64,000 nucleotides of DNA from Paractinoplanes maris. Lineage in GTDB: Bacteria > Actinomycetota > Actinomycetes > Mycobacteriales > Micromonosporaceae. Numbering within the stretch: position 1 is the first letter of the stretch; every line of letters begins with the position of its first letter. Under the pieces are notes generated by a model. It saw only the letters and a list, made by a program, of their open reading frames with translations. It had not been told where the DNA came from and did not search any database. The DNA lies in the NCBI RefSeq assembly GCF_023544465.1, contig NZ_JALPVL010000002.1, forward strand, positions 124,001-188,000, in the 5' to 3' direction. A program made the position numbers and the translations under genes. Shown one piece after another: positions 17,930 to 30,043 of this stretch.

Positions 17930-18880
17930 CTAGATTAGTCCCGCCTTGCTCAGGGCCTCGGCCGTCACCTCGGTCAGCTCGTCCTCGGGGAGGTCGGCGA
18001 CCTGCTTGACCGGGACCCAGCGGGCCTCGGAGGTGGAGCCGCCCACATCCTTGACGGCCACCTCGGTCGGGTCGTCGACGATCACCCGGTAGAAGGCGCG
18101 CACACCGTGCCAGTCGATCGGGTAGCCCTCGGGGCCCAGTGACGCGGCGTCACGGTGACTGGCCACTCCCAGGAGTTCGACGAGCCGGCCGGCCTGACCG
18201 GTCTCCTCGACCAGCTCGCGGATCAGCGCGGTGCCGGGCTGCTCGCCGTAGTCGGTGCCGCCGCCGGGCAGGTGCCAGCGGCCCTCTCCGGGATAGCCGG
18301 GGGCGATACGGGTGAGCAGCAGGGTCTTGTCGTGCGGGTCGGTCGCGATCGCGTACGCCGCGAAGCGCTGTGCCCGATGCAGCCCGTCCGGCCCGGGGTA
18401 GGCGTAGAACGACGGGAAGGTGGGCGCCGGCTCGGGCCGCAGGTCGGCCGAGGCGCCGCCCAGTCCGAGCGCGTCGGCGGTGAACTGCCGGAGCTTGAGC
18501 CGCCCGGCCTCCTCGAGGGTGTGCCAGCGGGCCAGGTCGGTGGGGTGCCCGACCCGGTCGACCAGCGTGCCGCCGCGCAGCGACACCGAGTAGATGAGGC
18601 GGTCGGTGTGGATGGTGACACCGCGGTGTGGCAGCGCGCGCATGTCGGCCAGCACATCGCGGAGTCCGGTGACAGCGACGGAGAGGCCGGTTTCGGCGGC
18701 CGTCTCGCGTACGACGGTGTGGTTGGGGTCTTCGCCGTGGTCGACGGCGCCACCGGGCAACGACCAGACGCCGGGGGTGCCGGAACGGCTGGAGGCACGG
18801 ACAAGCAGCACGCGGCCGTCGTCGTCGGTGGCAACGGCGTAGGCGGCGATCCGGCGGAGCGGTTCCAGTGCGGGGGTCAC
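17930..18880 (-). CDS. Double-Nudix hydrolase B
   Basis: A 316-aa paralogue of the next gene with two Nudix domains. The first box reads [10 protein letters not shown] and [11 protein letters not shown], so the first Glu of the EE metal-binding pair is Ala. The second is canonical ([10 protein letters not shown] and [11 protein letters not shown]). Thus in each of the two proteins one box is canonical and the other altered, at opposite positions. The linker between domains is about 40 residues ([20 protein letters not shown]). The GTG start lacks a strong ribosome site. Substrate is unknown; it may clear damaged nucleotides or a nucleotide-linked signal. Confidence 0.85.
   Translation of the reverse strand: MTPALEPLRRIAAYAVATDDDGRVLLVRASSRSGTPGVWSLPGGAVDHGEDPNHTVVRETAAETGLSVAVTGLRDVLADMRALPHRGVTIHTDRLIYSVSLRGGTLVDRVGHPTDLARWHTLEEAGRLKLRQFTADALGLGGASADLRPEPAPTFPSFYAYPGPDGLHRAQRFAAYAIATDPHDKTLLLTRIAPGYPGEGRWHLPGGGTDYGEQPGTALIRELVEETGQAGRLVELLGVASHRDAASLGPEGYPIDWHGVRAFYRVIVDDPTEVAVKDVGGSTSEARWVPVKQVADLPEDELTEVTAEALSKAGLI
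17932..17937 (-). promoter_or_regulatory. -10 box TAATCT for leaderless double-Nudix A
   Basis: TAATCT lies on the minus strand 7 bases before the GTG at 17924, overlapping the stop codon of double-Nudix B. No clear -35. Confidence 0.4.
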
Positions 18881-19084
18881 AGGGCGGCATTCTGCCCGGA
18901 ATATGTGAACTCCAGAAAACGTCTGTCGGATTCCTGACAGGGGGTTTGCGCTGCGTAATTGCTGATCAGAGCGGTTCCCTGCACAAAGCGCTCGTGATCC
19001 ACTACGCGGTGTAATGGCTAAATCAGGGTCCGTATCGGGGTGCTCACCGAGGTCGCCGGGCCGTCACGCGGCGACCATGGCTAT

Positions 19085-19366
19085 ATGAATCAGCTCTCCC
19101 ACGGCGGCCCCGAAGCGCCGTACAAGCAGCTCCGCCGGCCTCTCGACGACCGGCTCGCCGCGGGCGTCTGCGGTGGCGTCGGCCGCTACTTCGACATCGA
19201 CCCCGTGCTGGTCCGGGTGGCCTTCGCGCTGCTCGCAGTGGTCACCCTGGGCACCGCCCTGATCGCGTACCCGATCATGTGGTTCCTGATGCCCGAGGAG
19301 CCGGCCCCGGCCCCGCCGGTGTGGCGCGACCCGAGCGACCCGACGTGGGGCCGCCCGGCGGCTTAG
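19085..19366 (+). CDS. Small PspC-domain membrane protein
   Basis: A 93-aa protein with a PspC domain: LRRPLDDRLAAGVCGGVGRY (about 16-35), then a membrane helix and the typical end YPIMWFLMPEEP. The tail is Pro/Trp rich. It is the third PspC-domain protein in this window and is probably an envelope-stress or membrane-integrity protein. The ATG at 19085 was chosen as the first one before the domain. A GTG at 19040 would add 15 residues; neither has a clear ribosome site. Confidence 0.75.
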   Translation: MNQLSHGGPEAPYKQLRRPLDDRLAAGVCGGVGRYFDIDPVLVRVAFALLAVVTLGTALIAYPIMWFLMPEEPAPAPPVWRDPSDPTWGRPAA

Positions 19367-19370
19367 AACA

Positions 19371-20917
<1,547 letters not shown>

Positions 20918-20921
<4 letters not shown>

Positions 20922-22312
20922 CCGCCGAGTTTACCGTTGGCGACCCGCCGGTTCCCGGCCCGGTCGTACGCGCGAACCTGCACGCTGCGTGCCTTCGCGG
21001 GCACGGTGAACCGGCTCACCGGCCCGGCGCGACGGACGGTGACGCGGCCGTTGACCACCAGTTCCAGCCGGGCCACGCCGGACACGTCGGCCACCCGGGC
21101 GATGAGGGTACGACCGGACTTCGCGAGCCGCACGACCGGAGCGACATTGTCGGCCCGCACGCTGCGCCGCACCACAGCAAGGTTGCCGCGGCGGTCGTAG
21201 GCGCGCAGCTCCAGCGGGACGGTCGCGGTGCCGGGTGCGGACTGCCAGGCGAACGAGTACGGCGCGGTGGTGTCGGTGCCGATCAAGCGACCCCCGGCGT
21301 ACAGCTGGACCCGCGCGACGCCGTGCTGGTCGGCCGCCGCGGCCGTGATCGTGACTCGGCCGCGCACCAAGGCGCCGACCGCGCCGAAGGCGACAGCCGG
21401 CCGGGTGACGTCGCCGTCGACGGGCAACGCCCGCAGCGCGGCGGGCACATCGATGCGGCCGGACGGCAGCGCCCGGGTGGTGACGAGCGCGGTGCGGATC
21501 TGCGTGGCCGTCGGCGCCGGATCGGTCGAGGCGAGCAGACCGGCCGCCCCGGCCACGAACGGGGTGGCCGACGAGGTGCCGCAATACTGTCCGATCAGGC
21601 CGGTCGGGCCCTGCGCCGGGTTGCAACCGGGTGCGGTGACGTCGACCCAGCTGCCGTGATTGGACCAGTCGTAGCGGCTTCCGGACGACGTGACCCCACC
21701 GACCGCCAGCACCGACGGGATCGCCGCCGGGTAGTGCGCGGTGGCCACTCCCCGGTTGCCGGCCGCGGCGACGACCAGGGCCCCCTTGGTCTCCGCGTAG
21801 GCGACGGCGTCGCGCAGCAGCGGGCTGTCGTCCGATCCGCCCAGCGACAGGCTGATCACCGAAGCGCCCTGATCGGCGGCCCAGCGCAGGCCGAGGGCGA
21901 TGTCGGTGTAGCTGCCGCCGCCCTTGGCGTTGAGCACCTTGACCGGCAGGATCCGGCAGAACCAGCAGACGCCGGCGATGCCGGTGCGGTTGTTGCCGGA
22001 CGCGGCGATCACGGTCGCGGCCATCGTGCCGTGCCCGTTGTCGTCGGACGCGTCGTTGTCGTGGTTGGCGAAGTCGCGGCCGGGCAGCAGCCGGCCGGCC
22101 AGATCGGGCAGCGGGCTCACCCCGGTGTCGACCACCGCGACGATGACCCGGGACGAGCCGCGGACCGACGACCAGGCGTCGTCGACGTGGGTCTGCGTGA
22201 CACCCCACTGGCCGGCGAAGCCGGGGTCGGCCGGCCGCACCGGGGCGGCCTGGGCCGGGGCGGCGACCAGCATCGACGCACCGGCGATGAGACCAGCGAC
22301 CAGCTTCCGCAT
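20918..22312 (-). CDS. Secreted subtilisin-family serine protease A
   Basis: A 464-aa S8 peptidase. A signal peptide (1-22, ending APAQA) leads almost directly into the catalytic domain with no clear propeptide. The triad is Asp62 (VAVVDTGV), His94 (DNGHGTMAA) and Ser247 ([11 protein letters not shown]). A CWFC motif follows the AGV segment near residue 116. The C-terminal 150 residues contain two Ig-like modules with RAYDRRGN and RAYDRAGN endings. The ATG at 22312 was chosen for the signal peptide and a GAGG eight bases upstream; the open frame extends to 23212 but only as a shadow of the next protease gene. It follows that paralogue after a strong terminator. Confidence 0.88.
20928..20933 (-). 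promoter_or_regulatory. -10 box TAAACT for leaderless guaA
   Basis: TAAACT lies 6 bases before the guaA GTG, inside the 3' end of the upstream protease gene. This gives guaA a likely independent start despite the overlapping stop and start codons. Confidence 0.45.
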
Positions 22313-22330
22313 GCTTGGGACCTCGCAACA

Positions 22331-22365
22331 GTGAAGGAGCCGGCCACGATGGCCGGCTCCTTCAC
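22331..22365. terminator. Perfect 16-bp hairpin between two subtilase genes
   Basis: The arms 22331-22346 and 22350-22365 are exact complements with a 3-nt loop. It lies between the minus-strand subtilase B stop and the subtilase A start, so it should separate the two transcripts. No T-tract. Confidence 0.75.
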
Positions 22366-22416
22366 GTTCGGTCTGTTGCGCGGTCGTCCGGTTGATAACC
22401 CGGAGCGATCGGGGTG

Positions 22417-24207
22417 CTAGCGGGTATAGGTCAGCTTGACCGAGTTGGTGGTGTTGCCGGCCTTGTCGTAGCCACGCACCTGCACCGTGAAGCTCTTCGG
22501 CACCGAGGTGGCGGCGAAGGTGAACGGCTTGACGACCGTACGGGTCTGCGAGGCCTTGCCGTTGATCAGCAGCACCCACTTGCCCATGCCGCTGCCGGTG
22601 TCCGACCCGCTGAACTTGATCGTCACCGTGCCCTTGAGCTTGGTGCCGCTCTTGGGCGCGTAGGTGATCTTGGTGGCCGGGGCCTTGTTGTCCACGGTGA
22701 CGACGCCCTTGACAACCTTCTGGTTGTTGGCCTTGTCGAAGATCCGCAGCTCGATGTTCGTCTTGCCCGAGTAGCCGGCCGTGTTGAAGATGATGCCGTA
22801 GGGCGCGTTGCGGCTGTAGTTCTTGTAGACGCCGTTCACGTAGAGCAGCGACTTCTGGATGCCGGAACGGTCGTCCTTGAGGCCCACCGGACGGACCGGG
22901 ATGCTGCCCCGGGCGAAGCCGCCGTTCGGGGTGATGCCGGTGGCCGTCGGAGCCGTGCGGTCGGTCGGGACGTCGAACGAGGCCGACGCGTCGACCAGGC
23001 CGTAGGTGACGCCGCTGACCTTGCGGGCCGAGGCTCCCTTGTAGATCGAGCTCGCGATCGACCAGCCGGTGTAGCTCGGGTTCCGCGTCTTCACCAGGGC
23101 GGCGACGCCGGCCACGATCGGCGCCGAGAACGACGTGCCGCTGGTGCCGGAGTTGTAGTTGCCGTACCGGTCCATGGTCATCACGTCGCCCACCGCGGCC
23201 ACGTCGACCCATGTCGCGCCGGACGCGTTACGCGACGAGTACGCCGTCAGCGTCTGGTTGCCGTAGGTGCAGTCGGGGTCGGTGGCCCACTCCGGGCAGC
23301 GCCGGGTCGCGCCGACCGTCAGCACGTCGGGGTAGGCCGCCGGGTACTGCAGCGAGGTGTTGCCCTCGTTGCCCGCCGCCGCCACGACCAGCGCGTTGTT
23401 GGTGTTGGCGTAGGCCACCGCGTCCTGCAGAACCTTGGCGCCGGGACCACCGAGCGACAGGTTGAGGATGCGGGCGCCGTTCTTGACGGCCCAGATGATG
23501 CCCTGAGCGACGTCGCTGGCCGAGCCCGAGCCCCGCGAGTCGAGCACCTTGACCGGCATGATCTTGCAGGACCAGCAGACGCCGGCCATGCCCTGGTTGT
23601 TGTTGCCCCGGGCGGCGATCAGCGCGGCGACCGAGGTGCCGTGACCGCGGTCGTCGTTCGTGGTCTTGTCGTCGTTGACGAAGTCGTGCCCGGCCACGGT
23701 CGCGCCGGCCAGGTCACCGACCGGGTTGACGCCGGTGTCGATGACCGCGACGACCACGCCGGAGCCCGTGGTGGTGTCCCACGCCTGCGGCGCGCGCACC
23801 GCATACATCTCGTTCTGGTATTTGAAGGACGGGTCGTTCGGAGTCTCGAACTCCTTGACCTGGACGTCCTTTTCCACATAGGCGACGTTGGGGTCGCTGC
23901 GCAGGGCGGCGATGGCCGACGCGCTGCGGCCGCTCGAGACCGTCACGCGGGCGGCGTTGATCTCGGCCAGCGTGTTCTGTGAGGTGGTCGAGTCGGCGGT
24001 CCGCAGGCCGGCGGCCGAGAGGCTGCGGGTCGTGACGGCGCGGTCGACACCGGCCTTGTAGCCGACGATGAGCTGGACAGGAGTATTGGCGGTGGCCGAC
24101 GTGGTCGTCTCGTCGGCGGCCAGGGCCCAGGTGGTCACGCTCGTCATCGACACGACGACGGCGGTGGAGATGAGACCGACGGTGACCCGTCGTTTGTTGA
24201 GCTTCAT
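22417..24207 (-). CDS. Secreted subtilisin-family serine protease B
   Basis: A 596-aa S8 peptidase. A signal peptide (about 1-31, ending TWALAAD) is followed by an I9-type propeptide (about 43-118, with NVAYVEKDVQVK just before its end) and the catalytic domain with Asp157 (VAVIDTGV), His189 (DRGHGTSVAA) and Ser359 (GTSFSAPIVAG). A CWSC motif follows AGV, matching CWFC in protease A. The C-terminal 200 residues hold Ig-like modules (VRGYDKAGNTTNSVKL). GGGGGAGG lies about 11 bases before the ATG. The two proteases are clear paralogues and probably act outside the cell; substrates are unknown. Confidence 0.9.
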   Translation of the reverse strand: MKLNKRRVTVGLISTAVVVSMTSVTTWALAADETTTSATANTPVQLIVGYKAGVDRAVTTRSLSAAGLRTADSTTSQNTLAEINAARVTVSSGRSASAIAALRSDPNVAYVEKDVQVKEFETPNDPSFKYQNEMYAVRAPQAWDTTTGSGVVVAVIDTGVNPVGDLAGATVAGHDFVNDDKTTNDDRGHGTSVAALIAARGNNNQGMAGVCWSCKIMPVKVLDSRGSGSASDVAQGIIWAVKNGARILNLSLGGPGAKVLQDAVAYANTNNALVVAAAGNEGNTSLQYPAAYPDVLTVGATRRCPEWATDPDCTYGNQTLTAYSSRNASGATWVDVAAVGDVMTMDRYGNYNSGTSGTSFSAPIVAGVAALVKTRNPSYTGWSIASSIYKGASARKVSGVTYGLVDASASFDVPTDRTAPTATGITPNGGFARGSIPVRPVGLKDDRSGIQKSLLYVNGVYKNYSRNAPYGIIFNTAGYSGKTNIELRIFDKANNQKVVKGVVTVDNKAPATKITYAPKSGTKLKGTVTIKFSGSDTGSGMGKWVLLINGKASQTRTVVKPFTFAATSVPKSFTVQVRGYDKAGNTTNSVKLTYTR

Positions 24208-24303
24208 TGAAGCGTGTGCCTCCCCCGTTGATTCGCGGCGGTCAGCGTACGGGTGAATGCCCCTGCTGCCATCACCCGTTTCACATATCGAGATCTTGCC
24301 CCA

Positions 24304-24332
24304 TTGAGCTGGCGATCACGCTCGCCTACTGT
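24304..24332 (+). promoter_or_regulatory. Promoter for leaderless LCP gene (TTGAGC-N17-TACTGT)
   Basis: TTGAGC at 24304-24309 and TACTGT at 24327-24332 have a 17-bp spacer. The -10 box ends 6 bases before the ATG at 24339, so the transcript should start at or next to the start codon. Confidence 0.65.
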
Positions 24333-24338
24333 TCCGGC

Positions 24339-25406
24339 ATGCGGAACAAGAGGGCGGGCTGGGTGATCACCGGAGCGGTGGTCGTCGCACTTCTCGCGGC
24401 TGGTGGCATCGCCTGGGCCGTGCGCTCGGAGCCGGACCGGCAGGCATCAGCCTCGGCCTCGGCCGCGCCACCGACGTCGACGGCCGGGCCCATCACACCG
24501 GCGCCGTCCCCCGGCGCCGACATCAAGGGGCCGCTCGACCTGCTGCTGATCGGTGTCGATACCCGCGTGTCCATTCCGGGCTGGGAGCCGCACGCCGACG
24601 CGATCATGCTGCTGCACGTGGAGCCGGACCTCGAGTCCGCATACCTCTACTCCCTCCCGCGCGACCTGCGGGTCAAGGTCCCGGGGTCCGGCACCCACAA
24701 AGTGACCGAGGCGATGAGCCGCGGCTCCCGGGTGGCGGGCAGCAAGCAGCCGAGCACCGAGAAGGGCTACGAGCTGCTGGCCAAGTCGATCAGCGGGTAC
24801 ACCGGGATCAAGGAGTTCCAGGCCGGGGCGATCCTCAACTTCGGTGGCCTGGCCAAGCTGACCGACCAGCTCGGCGGCATCGACCTGGTGATCGATCAGA
24901 GGGTGGAGTCGCGGCACCGTAAGCCCGACGGCTCGCTGCGCCCGCTGCGCGGCGGTGACTACGTGGGGCCGCAGGCCGTCTATCAGCCCGGCCGGCGGCA
25001 CCTGGTGGGCTGGCAGGCCATCGACTACGCCCGTCAGCGTTACGGGCTGCCCGAGGGCGACTACGACCGGCAGCGCCACCAGCGGCAACTCGTCGGTGCG
25101 CTGTTGACCAAGGCGCTCGGTGAGGGGCTGGACACCGATCCGGCGAAAGTCGACCCGCTGATCGACGCGCTGGGTGACACCTTTGTCTATCTGGGCGGGC
25201 GCAAGCCGGTCGAGTACGCCTACGCGCTGCGCAACCTCTCCCCCGAGAAGATCACCCGGGTCAGCCTGCCCGGTCGCGGGGTCGGGCGGGGCAGCGGATA
25301 CCTCGGCGAGCAGCTCACCGACGAGGGCCGGGGTTTCGTCCAGGCTGTGGCCCGGGGCAAGGCGGCGGCCTATCTGGCCGGTCATCCCAAGCTGGTCGAC
25401 AAGTAG
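24339..25406 (+). CDS. LytR-CpsA-Psr (LCP) family cell-wall ligase
   Basis: A 355-aa membrane-anchored LCP protein. A short cytoplasmic start is followed by one membrane helix (about 8-28), a Ser/Ala/Pro linker and the LCP domain (about 68-310). Conserved parts are LLLIGVDTR, the Asp in HADAIMLLHVEPD, and the Arg-Asp pair in YSLPRDLRVKVPG, which bind the pyrophosphate of a lipid-linked glycan; further Arg residues occur in YARQRYGLPEGDYDRQRHQR. LCP enzymes attach glycopolymers to peptidoglycan. The start at 24339 follows a good promoter at leaderless spacing; an in-frame extension to 24207 overlaps the divergent protease start. It is convergent, with no gap, with the aminopeptidase gene. Confidence 0.88.
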   Translation: MRNKRAGWVITGAVVVALLAAGGIAWAVRSEPDRQASASASAAPPTSTAGPITPAPSPGADIKGPLDLLLIGVDTRVSIPGWEPHADAIMLLHVEPDLESAYLYSLPRDLRVKVPGSGTHKVTEAMSRGSRVAGSKQPSTEKGYELLAKSISGYTGIKEFQAGAILNFGGLAKLTDQLGGIDLVIDQRVESRHRKPDGSLRPLRGGDYVGPQAVYQPGRRHLVGWQAIDYARQRYGLPEGDYDRQRHQRQLVGALLTKALGEGLDTDPAKVDPLIDALGDTFVYLGGRKPVEYAYALRNLSPEKITRVSLPGRGVGRGSGYLGEQLTDEGRGFVQAVARGKAAAYLAGHPKLVDK

Positions 25407-26825
25407 CTAAGGCTTGGCCGGCTTGCCGTCGGTGAACAGCCAGGACTGGAAGAGAGCGTCGAGCTGTTTGCCGGAGATGTCCTCGGCCATGGCGATGAGG
25501 TCGTCGGTGCTCGCGTTGCCGTTCTTGTGCTCGCTGGTCCAGCGCTGGAGCAGCTGGTCGAAGGCGGCGTCGCCGATCGTCTTGCGCAGGGCGTAGACGG
25601 TCATGCCGCCGCGCTGATAGACGGCCTGGCCGAAAATCCGGGGCGCGCCGGGGTTGCCGGCCTGGCCGGGCTGCTCCCAGGCGTACGAGTTGTAGACGCT
25701 GTCGAAGCTCTGCTCGACGGTCTGCACGCCCTGGTGCTCGTCCCACAACCACTCGGCATAGGTCGCGAAGCCCTCGTTGAGCCAGATGTCCTGCCACTTC
25801 TCGAGGGCCACGCTGTCACCGAACCACTGGTGGGCCAGCTCGTGGGCGACGACCGACTCGTTCGGCCCGCCGCTGAAGAACGCGGGCCCGTACACCGGCC
25901 GGCTCTGCGTCTCGAGCGCGTAGCCGATGCTCCGGTCGGCCACCGCCACACCGCCGTTGGCGTCGAACGGGTACGGCCCGAACTTGGTGGCCAGGAAGTC
26001 GGTGATCTCGCCGGTCTTCGCCAGCGACCGGGCGGCCGGACCGTCGGCGGGCAGGGACTCGTCGACCGCCAGCACCATCGGCTTGCCGTCGTGGGTGGTG
26101 GTCGTGACCCGGTACTGGCCGATCACCACCATGGCCAGATAGCTGGCCAGCGGTGAGCTCTCCGACCAGCTCCAGGTCGTCCAGCCGCCGGTCGTCCGTT
26201 TCGGGCCGGGCACACCGTTGCTGATCGCCTCGACCCCGTCGGGCACGGTCATCTCGAGCTTGAAGGTGGCCTTGTCGGACGGGTGGTCGTTGACCGGGAA
26301 CCAGGTGCTGGCCGACTCGGGCTGGCCCAGGGCCACCGCGCCGTCGGGGTTCTCCAGCCAGCCGCCGTCGCCGAGGACCGAGTTGGTGAACTGGCTGGGC
26401 TCGCCGCCGTACTCGATCACCGTGGTGAACGCGCGGCCGTTGACGATGCCGGTGGCCGGGGTGATGGTCAGCTCGGTCCCCGCGGCCGACGAGCTGGCCC
26501 GTACGCCGTCGACCGTCACATTCCTGGCGGCCAGCTTGGACAGATCGAGGTTGAACTTCGACAGGTCCTGCTTGGCCGTGGCGGTGATGGTCGCCGTGCC
26601 GGTGAGCTGGTCGGTGCGCGGGTCGTAGCGGACCTTCAGGTCGTAGCCGGCCACGTCGTAGCCGCCGTTGCCGTATTTCGGGAAGTACGGGTCGCCGATG
26701 CCCTCCGCGCCGGGAGCGAAGGCCGGCGCGGAGGAGGAGGACGGCGCGGGGGCCGGCTCGTCATCCACGGAACAGCCGGCCACCGCCAACACCAGACCCA
26801 GAACACCAGCACCCGTACGCCTCAT
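25407..26825 (-). CDS. M1-family aminopeptidase lipoprotein
   Basis: A 472-aa zinc metallopeptidase of the M1 (gluzincin) family. The N-terminus is a lipoprotein signal with lipobox (VLAVAGC, Cys18), so it is probably anchored outside the membrane. The zinc site is HELAH (328-332) with the third ligand Glu351 in WLNEGFATYAEWL. The substrate-anchoring motif is YALETQSRPVY, a variant of GAMEN. It lacks the large C-terminal helical domain of PepN (about 850 aa). The ATG at 26825 gives the lipobox and has TAACCT 7 bases upstream; the longer frame to 26927 overlaps guaB3. Likely role: trimming extracellular peptides. Confidence 0.9.
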   Translation of the reverse strand: MRRTGAGVLGLVLAVAGCSVDDEPAPAPSSSSAPAFAPGAEGIGDPYFPKYGNGGYDVAGYDLKVRYDPRTDQLTGTATITATAKQDLSKFNLDLSKLAARNVTVDGVRASSSAAGTELTITPATGIVNGRAFTTVIEYGGEPSQFTNSVLGDGGWLENPDGAVALGQPESASTWFPVNDHPSDKATFKLEMTVPDGVEAISNGVPGPKRTTGGWTTWSWSESSPLASYLAMVVIGQYRVTTTTHDGKPMVLAVDESLPADGPAARSLAKTGEITDFLATKFGPYPFDANGGVAVADRSIGYALETQSRPVYGPAFFSGGPNESVVAHELAHQWFGDSVALEKWQDIWLNEGFATYAEWLWDEHQGVQTVEQSFDSVYNSYAWEQPGQAGNPGAPRIFGQAVYQRGGMTVYALRKTIGDAAFDQLLQRWTSEHKNGNASTDDLIAMAEDISGKQLDALFQSWLFTDGKPAKP

Positions 26826-26832
26826 AGGCGCG

Positions 26833-26838
26833 AGGTTA
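26833..26838 (-). promoter_or_regulatory. -10 box TAACCT for leaderless M1 aminopeptidase
   Basis: TAACCT lies 7 bases before the ATG at 26825 on the minus strand, between this gene and the guaB3 stop. No clear -35. Confidence 0.45.
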
Positions 26839-26869
26839 GCGCTGCCACCCGAAAGGGGGAGGAAAGGAC

Positions 26870-27988
26870 TCAGCGGTCGAGGACCAGCGCGACCTTCTGA
26901 AACTCCTTGACGTCGCGGTAGCCGCACTTGGCCATCGCGCGCCGCAGGCCGCCGAACAGGTTGAGCTGGCCGTCGGCCCGGTCGGCCGGACCGAAGAGCA
27001 GCTCCTCGAGCGTGCCGTCGGGCTCACCGGCGATGCAGAAGCCACCGCGGGGCAGCTGCGGGTGGCTGGCCGACGAGTGCCACCAGGCGCCGCCGGCCGG
27101 GGAGCCCTCGGCCAGCGACAGCGGCTCGCCGAGCATCACCGCGTCGGCGCCGCAGCCGATCGCCTTGGCGATGTCACCCGACGTGGAGATGCCGCCGTCG
27201 GCGATCAGGTGGACGTACCGCCCGCCGGTCTCGTCGAGGTAATCGCGGCGCGCGGCCGCGGCGTCGGCGATCGCGGACGCCATCGGCACCCGGATGCCGA
27301 GCACCGTGTCAGTGGTCGACCACTCGTCGGCCCCCACCCCGACGATCACGCCGGCCGCTCCGGTCCGCATGAGGTGCAGCGCCGTCTTGTAGTCGGTGCA
27401 GCCGCCGACGATGACCGGCAGGTCGAGGTCGGCGATGAACTCCTTGAGGTTGAGCGGCTCGTCCGTGGTGGACACGTGCTCGGCGCTGACCAGCGTGCCC
27501 TGGATGACCAGCAGGTCGACACCCGCGTCGAGCACCACCGGGGCGAGCGCGAGCGTGTGCTGCGGCGACACCCGGACGGCGACGGTGATGCCACCCTCGC
27601 GCATGGTGCGCACCCGCTCGGCGATCAGCTCGGGCTTGATCGGCTCGGAGTAGACCTCCTGCAGCCGCCGGGTCGCGTCGGCGTCCTCGTCGAGCGAGGC
27701 CAGCTCCTCCAGGATCTTGCTCGGGTCCTCGTACCGCGTCCACAGGCCCTCGGCGTTGAGCACCCCGAGACCGCCGAGGCGGCCCAGGGCGACCGCGGAC
27801 TCCGGGCTCATGGTCGCGTCGGACGGATGCGCCACGCACGGGATCTTGAAGGGGTAGGCGTCGACCCGCCACTCGGTGGACACGTCGTCCACGTCGCGGG
27901 TGCGCCGGCTCGGGACGATGGCGATGTCGTCCAGGTGGTACCCGCGCTGAGCGGTCTTGCCGAGACCGATCTCCACGACGTCACGCAT
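26870..27988 (-). CDS. guaB3: GuaB3-family IMP dehydrogenase-related protein (likely GMP reductase)
   Basis: A 372-aa TIM-barrel protein of the IMPDH/GMPR superfamily without CBS domains. It begins MRDVVEIGLGKTAQRGYHLD, typical of GuaB3, and has the barrel motifs LLVIQGTLVSAEH, VIVGGCTDYKTALHLM (in place of the GSICTT loop of IMPDH), [20 protein letters not shown] and GADAVMLGEPL. Recent work on cyanobacterial GuaB3 reports GMP reductase activity; transfer of that to this protein is inference. It starts 14 bp after the guaB stop with AAAGGAAG upstream, so the two form an operon that could balance IMP and GMP. Confidence 0.93.
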   Translation of the reverse strand: MRDVVEIGLGKTAQRGYHLDDIAIVPSRRTRDVDDVSTEWRVDAYPFKIPCVAHPSDATMSPESAVALGRLGGLGVLNAEGLWTRYEDPSKILEELASLDEDADATRRLQEVYSEPIKPELIAERVRTMREGGITVAVRVSPQHTLALAPVVLDAGVDLLVIQGTLVSAEHVSTTDEPLNLKEFIADLDLPVIVGGCTDYKTALHLMRTGAAGVIVGVGADEWSTTDTVLGIRVPMASAIADAAAARRDYLDETGGRYVHLIADGGISTSGDIAKAIGCGADAVMLGEPLSLAEGSPAGGAWWHSSASHPQLPRGGFCIAGEPDGTLEELLFGPADRADGQLNLFGGLRRAMAKCGYRDVKEFQKVALVLDR

Positions 27989-28002
27989 GATCAGGACTTC
28001 CT

Positions 28003-29589
<1,587 letters not shown>

Positions 29590-29600
29590 TCAAGGGTGAG

Positions 29601-29606
29601 TACGGT
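29601..29606 (+). promoter_or_regulatory. -10 box TACGGT for leaderless DUF5319 gene
   Basis: TACGGT lies 6 bases before the GTG at 29613. An alternative is ribosome entry at the AAGGGG just before the GTG, but that is too close to be efficient. Confidence 0.4.
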
Positions 29607-29612
29607 AAGGGG

Positions 29613-30014
29613 GTGCAAGATGAGCCCATCGACCCGTTCAACGGCGATCCCACCGACCCGGCCGCGGGACTCGACGACCTCGACGAGGACGCCGAGGCCG
29701 AGCCGCTGACCGATGCCGAACGGCAGGACGTCGTCGAGGATCTGTCCGACCTCGAGATCTACCAGGCGCTGCTGAGCCCGACGGGCATCCGGGGCCTGGT
29801 CATCGAGTGTGAGGACTGTCATGAGCCGCACTACTTCGACTGGGACCTGCTGCGGGGCAACCTGCGGCATCTGCTGAGCAGTGGGCGGCCGCGGGTGCAC
29901 GAGCCGGCTTACGATCCCGACCCCGATCACTACGTCACGTGGGAGTACGCGCGCGGCTACGCCGACGGCGTCCACGACACGCTGACCGAGGGCAACGAGG
30001 ACGAAAAGGAGTAG
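29613..30014 (+). CDS. DUF5319 family protein
   Basis: A 133-aa acidic cytoplasmic protein of a family conserved in actinobacteria beside guaB (its Mycobacterium counterpart also neighbours guaB2/guaB3). The N-terminal 40 residues are strongly acidic. The core (about 60-125) contains IECEDCHEPHYFDWDLLRGN, a C-x2-C pair with a nearby His that could bind metal, and VTWEYARGYADGVHD. No function is known. It is divergent from guaB and convergent with the BldM-like gene, with a shared hairpin over its stop codon. Confidence 0.85.
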   Translation: MQDEPIDPFNGDPTDPAAGLDDLDEDAEAEPLTDAERQDVVEDLSDLEIYQALLSPTGIRGLVIECEDCHEPHYFDWDLLRGNLRHLLSSGRPRVHEPAYDPDPDHYVTWEYARGYADGVHDTLTEGNEDEKE

Positions 30015-30039
30015 GCCCGGGGTTGCCCGGGCCTACTCC
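30008..30039. terminator. Perfect 14-bp bidirectional terminator over the DUF5319 stop codon
   Basis: GGAGTAGGCCCGGG (30008-30021) pairs exactly with 30026-30039 around the loop GTTG. The DUF5319 TAG stop lies inside the left arm. It should end both this gene and the convergent BldM-like gene. Confidence 0.8.
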
Positions 30040-30043
30040 GACA

